Source: Prevotella herbatica (GTDB lineage Bacteria; Bacteroidota; Bacteroidia; Bacteroidales; Bacteroidaceae). From it: a stretch of DNA of 64,000 nt. The position numbers and the translations under genes are program-made. Below the pieces are notes generated by a model. The model did no database searches and was not told the origin of the DNA. It worked only from the letters and a program-made list of their open reading frames with translations. The stretch lies in NCBI RefSeq assembly GCF_017347605.1, contig NZ_AP024484.1:1641501-1705500 (forward strand), read 5' to 3'. This document shows positions 63,870 through 64,000 of this stretch, one piece after another. The stretch's first letter is position 1. Every line of letters begins with the position of its first letter.

Positions 63870-64000
63870 TTATTTCAGAGAATTAATCCATTTTGCCATA
63901 TCGCTTAGTACTTCTGGTGAAATCGTTTCCTCTATTGCACGATATTCACTTATGGCTCCTGTTGTGCAATGTTGGAATAGATGGTTTAGTGATGGATATT
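63870..64000 (-). CDS. C-terminus of an alpha/beta hydrolase (S33/prolyl-peptidase type), 5' part outside window
   Basis: The last 43 codons of a gene entering from the right edge, ending at TAA 63870-63872. The text YPSLNHLFQHCTTGAISEY is the usual C-terminal region of serine hydrolases, with the catalytic His in LNHLF, followed by ISPEVLSDMAKWINSLK. It lies 58 bases upstream of GH43 on the same strand, so both may be one operon. Confidence 0.7.
   Translation of the reverse strand, partial: YPSLNHLFQHCTTGAISEYRAIEETISPEVLSDMAKWINSLK

Overview
The window looks like chromosomal DNA of a member of the Bacteroidales, most probably Prevotellaceae (Prevotella/Segatella-like). Evidence for the order: a SusC/SusD pair with a hybrid two-component regulator, DUF4249 and DUF2851 proteins, promoters of the Bacteroidetes TTTG-N19/20-TAnnTTTG type, no Shine-Dalgarno-like spacing before most starts, and a tRNA gene without an encoded CCA. 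The genus is an inference from overall resemblance, not a measured result.

Layout. 1-11482: a polysaccharide utilisation locus (GH3 partial, CE1-type esterase, SusD, SusC on the minus strand; hybrid two-component regulator on the plus strand). 11674-20634: housekeeping and envelope genes (dusB, dprA, a hot-dog thioesterase, a DUF4249/TonB receptor pair, a sugar O-acetyltransferase, DUF2851). About 20660-28250: an AT-rich accessory island. It holds a two-gene module of an LRR-fused class III nucleotide cyclase plus a four-helix membrane effector (Pycsar-like anti-phage architecture), a PIN-domain protein with three 216-bp tandem coding repeats, a gene-free 932-bp element bounded by 108-bp inverted repeats, and a secreted TPR protein. 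28629-34946: ion and osmolyte transport (nhaA, BCCT transporter and DUF389 in one operon; a divergent DAACS symporter). 35063-38634: an ECF sigma / anti-sigma-like / two secreted proteins operon. 38943-43655: an ABC exporter of MacB/FtsX type, divergent from a response regulator and sensor kinase. 43799-45137: a second ECF module. 45464-45537: tRNA-Met. 45865-50175: a calcium-type P-ATPase, ribF and a CPBP protease. 50412-51393: a third ECF module. 51461-57025: topA-aroK-speA-argB, probably one operon. 57168-64000: carbohydrate-related enzymes (sialate-type O-acetylesterase with a Nudix gene, alpha/beta esterase, GH43, a hydrolase cut by the window edge), a hypothetical gene interrupted at a G8 tract, and a thioredoxin-fold lipoprotein without CxxC.

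How the parts work together. The two ends of the window carry hemicellulose-type enzymes: GH3, a CE1-like esterase, GH43 and acetyl/feruloyl-type esterases. With the SusCD pair and regulator they suggest xylan-like substrate use. The most interesting region is the island: a cyclase carrying its own leucine-rich repeats next to a DUF5706-like transmembrane effector would be a Pycsar system with a built-in candidate sensor domain. All functions are read from sequence motifs by eye; no search, alignment or structure prediction was run.
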